This document shows positions 5,705 through 6,426 of a stretch of DNA of 6,426 bases, one piece after another. The DNA comes from Spirochaetales bacterium. GTDB taxonomy: Bacteria; Spirochaetota; Spirochaetia; Sphaerochaetales; Sphaerochaetaceae. A program made the position numbers and the translations under genes. Positions within the stretch are counted from its first letter, which is position 1, and the number at the start of each line of letters is the position of its first letter. Under the pieces are notes generated by a model. That model saw nothing but the letters and a program-made list of their open reading frames with translations. It did no database searches and was not told where the DNA came from. The stretch spans positions 1 through 6,426 of the forward strand of contig JAQYFM010000262.1 of the NCBI GenBank assembly GCA_028723145.1, in the 5' to 3' direction.

Positions 5705-6426
5705 ATGGGAACATATGTTAATCCAAGTTTAGAAAAACTTAGTAAAGCAAAAAAGAAACAATACTATGTTGATAAATCTATGATTATCTCAAAATTAAAT
5801 GTTTTAGTAGAAAGTGGAAATCGATTTGTCTGTGTCTCACGACCAAGAAGATTTGGAAAGACAATGGCTGCAAATATGATAGCTACTTACTACTCAAAAG
5901 GTTGTGATTCCCATGAAATCTTTTCTGATTTAGAAATATCAAAAGACCCATCCTTTGAAGAATATATAAATAAATACACTGTCATAAAAATTGATATGAA
6001 TGATATTGTTTCTTCGAGAGTAAATCAGAGTGTAGTAGATTACTTAACTCAAGAAGTAATAACAGAATTAAAACTAATTTTTCCCAATATTAATTTAGAT
6101 GGTGAATTAAGCTTGTCAACTGCAATTAAAAGAATATATGCACAAACAGGTGAGAAATTTGTATTTGTAATAGATGAATATGATGTAATTGTTAGAGATG
6201 AATTATATTCATCAGAATTAGATGGCTATTTACAAATGTTAGTTTCTTTATTTAAAAGTGAAGATGTAAATAATTCAATAGCATTAGCATATCTAACAGG
6301 CATAATGCCAATAATAAAGGAAAAGACACAATCTAAATTAAATAACTTTATAGAGTATACAATGCTTAGTCCAAAAGGTATGGCTCCATATATGGGCTTT
6401 ACTGAAGATGAAGTAAAGAAACTTTG
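5705..6426 (+). CDS. AAA-ATPase-like protein (PF09820 family), N-terminal part; 3' end outside window
   Basis: The open frame runs 240 codons to the window edge with no stop. It begins with the family's MGTYVNP start and YYVDKSMII (20-28). An atypical Walker A, SRPRRFGKT (45-53), is the hallmark of this family, and a Walker B reads FVIDEYD (154-160). Further on come YLTGIMPI (196-203), KEKTQSKLNNF (205-215), LSPKGMAPYMGF (221-232) and the helix TEDEVKKL. Full members are usually about 500-600 residues and end in a PD-(D/E)XK nuclease-like domain (PF08011), which would lie beyond the window. These genes are often present in many copies in gut Treponema, Bacteroidetes and Clostridia. Their function is not established; a role in defence or DNA processing is speculation from the domain pair. 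The start is supported by AGGAGAG 5 bases upstream. The gene has its own promoter, and its DNA looks more AT-rich than alaS, in keeping with an accessory gene. Confidence 0.9.
   Translation, partial: MGTYVNPSLEKLSKAKKKQYYVDKSMIISKLNVLVESGNRFVCVSRPRRFGKTMAANMIATYYSKGCDSHEIFSDLEISKDPSFEEYINKYTVIKIDMNDIVSSRVNQSVVDYLTQEVITELKLIFPNINLDGELSLSTAIKRIYAQTGEKFVFVIDEYDVIVRDELYSSELDGYLQMLVSLFKSEDVNNSIALAYLTGIMPIIKEKTQSKLNNFIEYTMLSPKGMAPYMGFTEDEVKKL

Noticed and set aside
1..6426. CRISPR array, tRNA/rRNA genes, complete insertion sequence or attachment site
   Set aside because: No regularly spaced direct repeats, cloverleaf-like sequences, transposase frame with terminal repeats or duplicated tRNA ends were seen on reading both strands.

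Overview
This is a low-GC bacterial window with every gene on the + strand. It most likely comes from a spirochaete of the Treponema type, possibly gut- or rumen-associated. The best clue is the alanyl-tRNA synthetase: it is only 597 residues long, ends naturally after the editing domain, and resembles the short AlaRS of Borrelia and Treponema rather than the ~870-residue form of most bacteria. The divergent galactokinase-like protein also resembles a Treponema-type GalK homologue, and the AAA-ATPase-like gene at the right edge belongs to a family that is multi-copy in gut Treponema, Bacteroidetes and Clostridia. The assignment is made by eye; a low-GC gut Firmicute with a similar short AlaRS is not excluded.

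Layout. Bases 2-421 hold the 3' end of a malic enzyme gene. A gene-free, AT-rich stretch of about 400 bases follows, with a hairpin just after the malic enzyme and a good promoter at its right end. Bases 824-3753 are a tightly packed four-gene run: a galactokinase-like protein with eroded kinase motifs, SurE nucleotidase (TTG start overlapping the previous stop), a 100-residue YkgJ/YcgN-type cysteine-cluster protein, and a cytoplasmic SASA/CE6-type acetylesterase. Adjacent genes overlap by 4 and 8 bases or are 2 bases apart, so they are very probably cotranscribed and translationally coupled. alaS (3803-5596) follows with its own promoter-like sequence and closes with a clear intrinsic terminator. 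After the terminator, a promoter with an extended -10 drives an AAA-ATPase-like gene that runs off the window.

How the genes fit together. Malic enzyme and AlaRS are housekeeping genes. The four-gene run combines a probable GHMP pseudokinase, a nucleotide phosphatase, a metal-binding cysteine-cluster protein and an ester hydrolase. It could act on a phosphorylated or acetylated sugar or nucleotide, but nothing in the sequence proves a shared pathway, and the cluster may simply be a compact housekeeping operon. I see no RNA gene, CRISPR array, complete insertion sequence, attachment site or origin. The least-explained items are the eroded kinase, its promoter with a symmetric inverted repeat, and the apparently leaderless alaS start.
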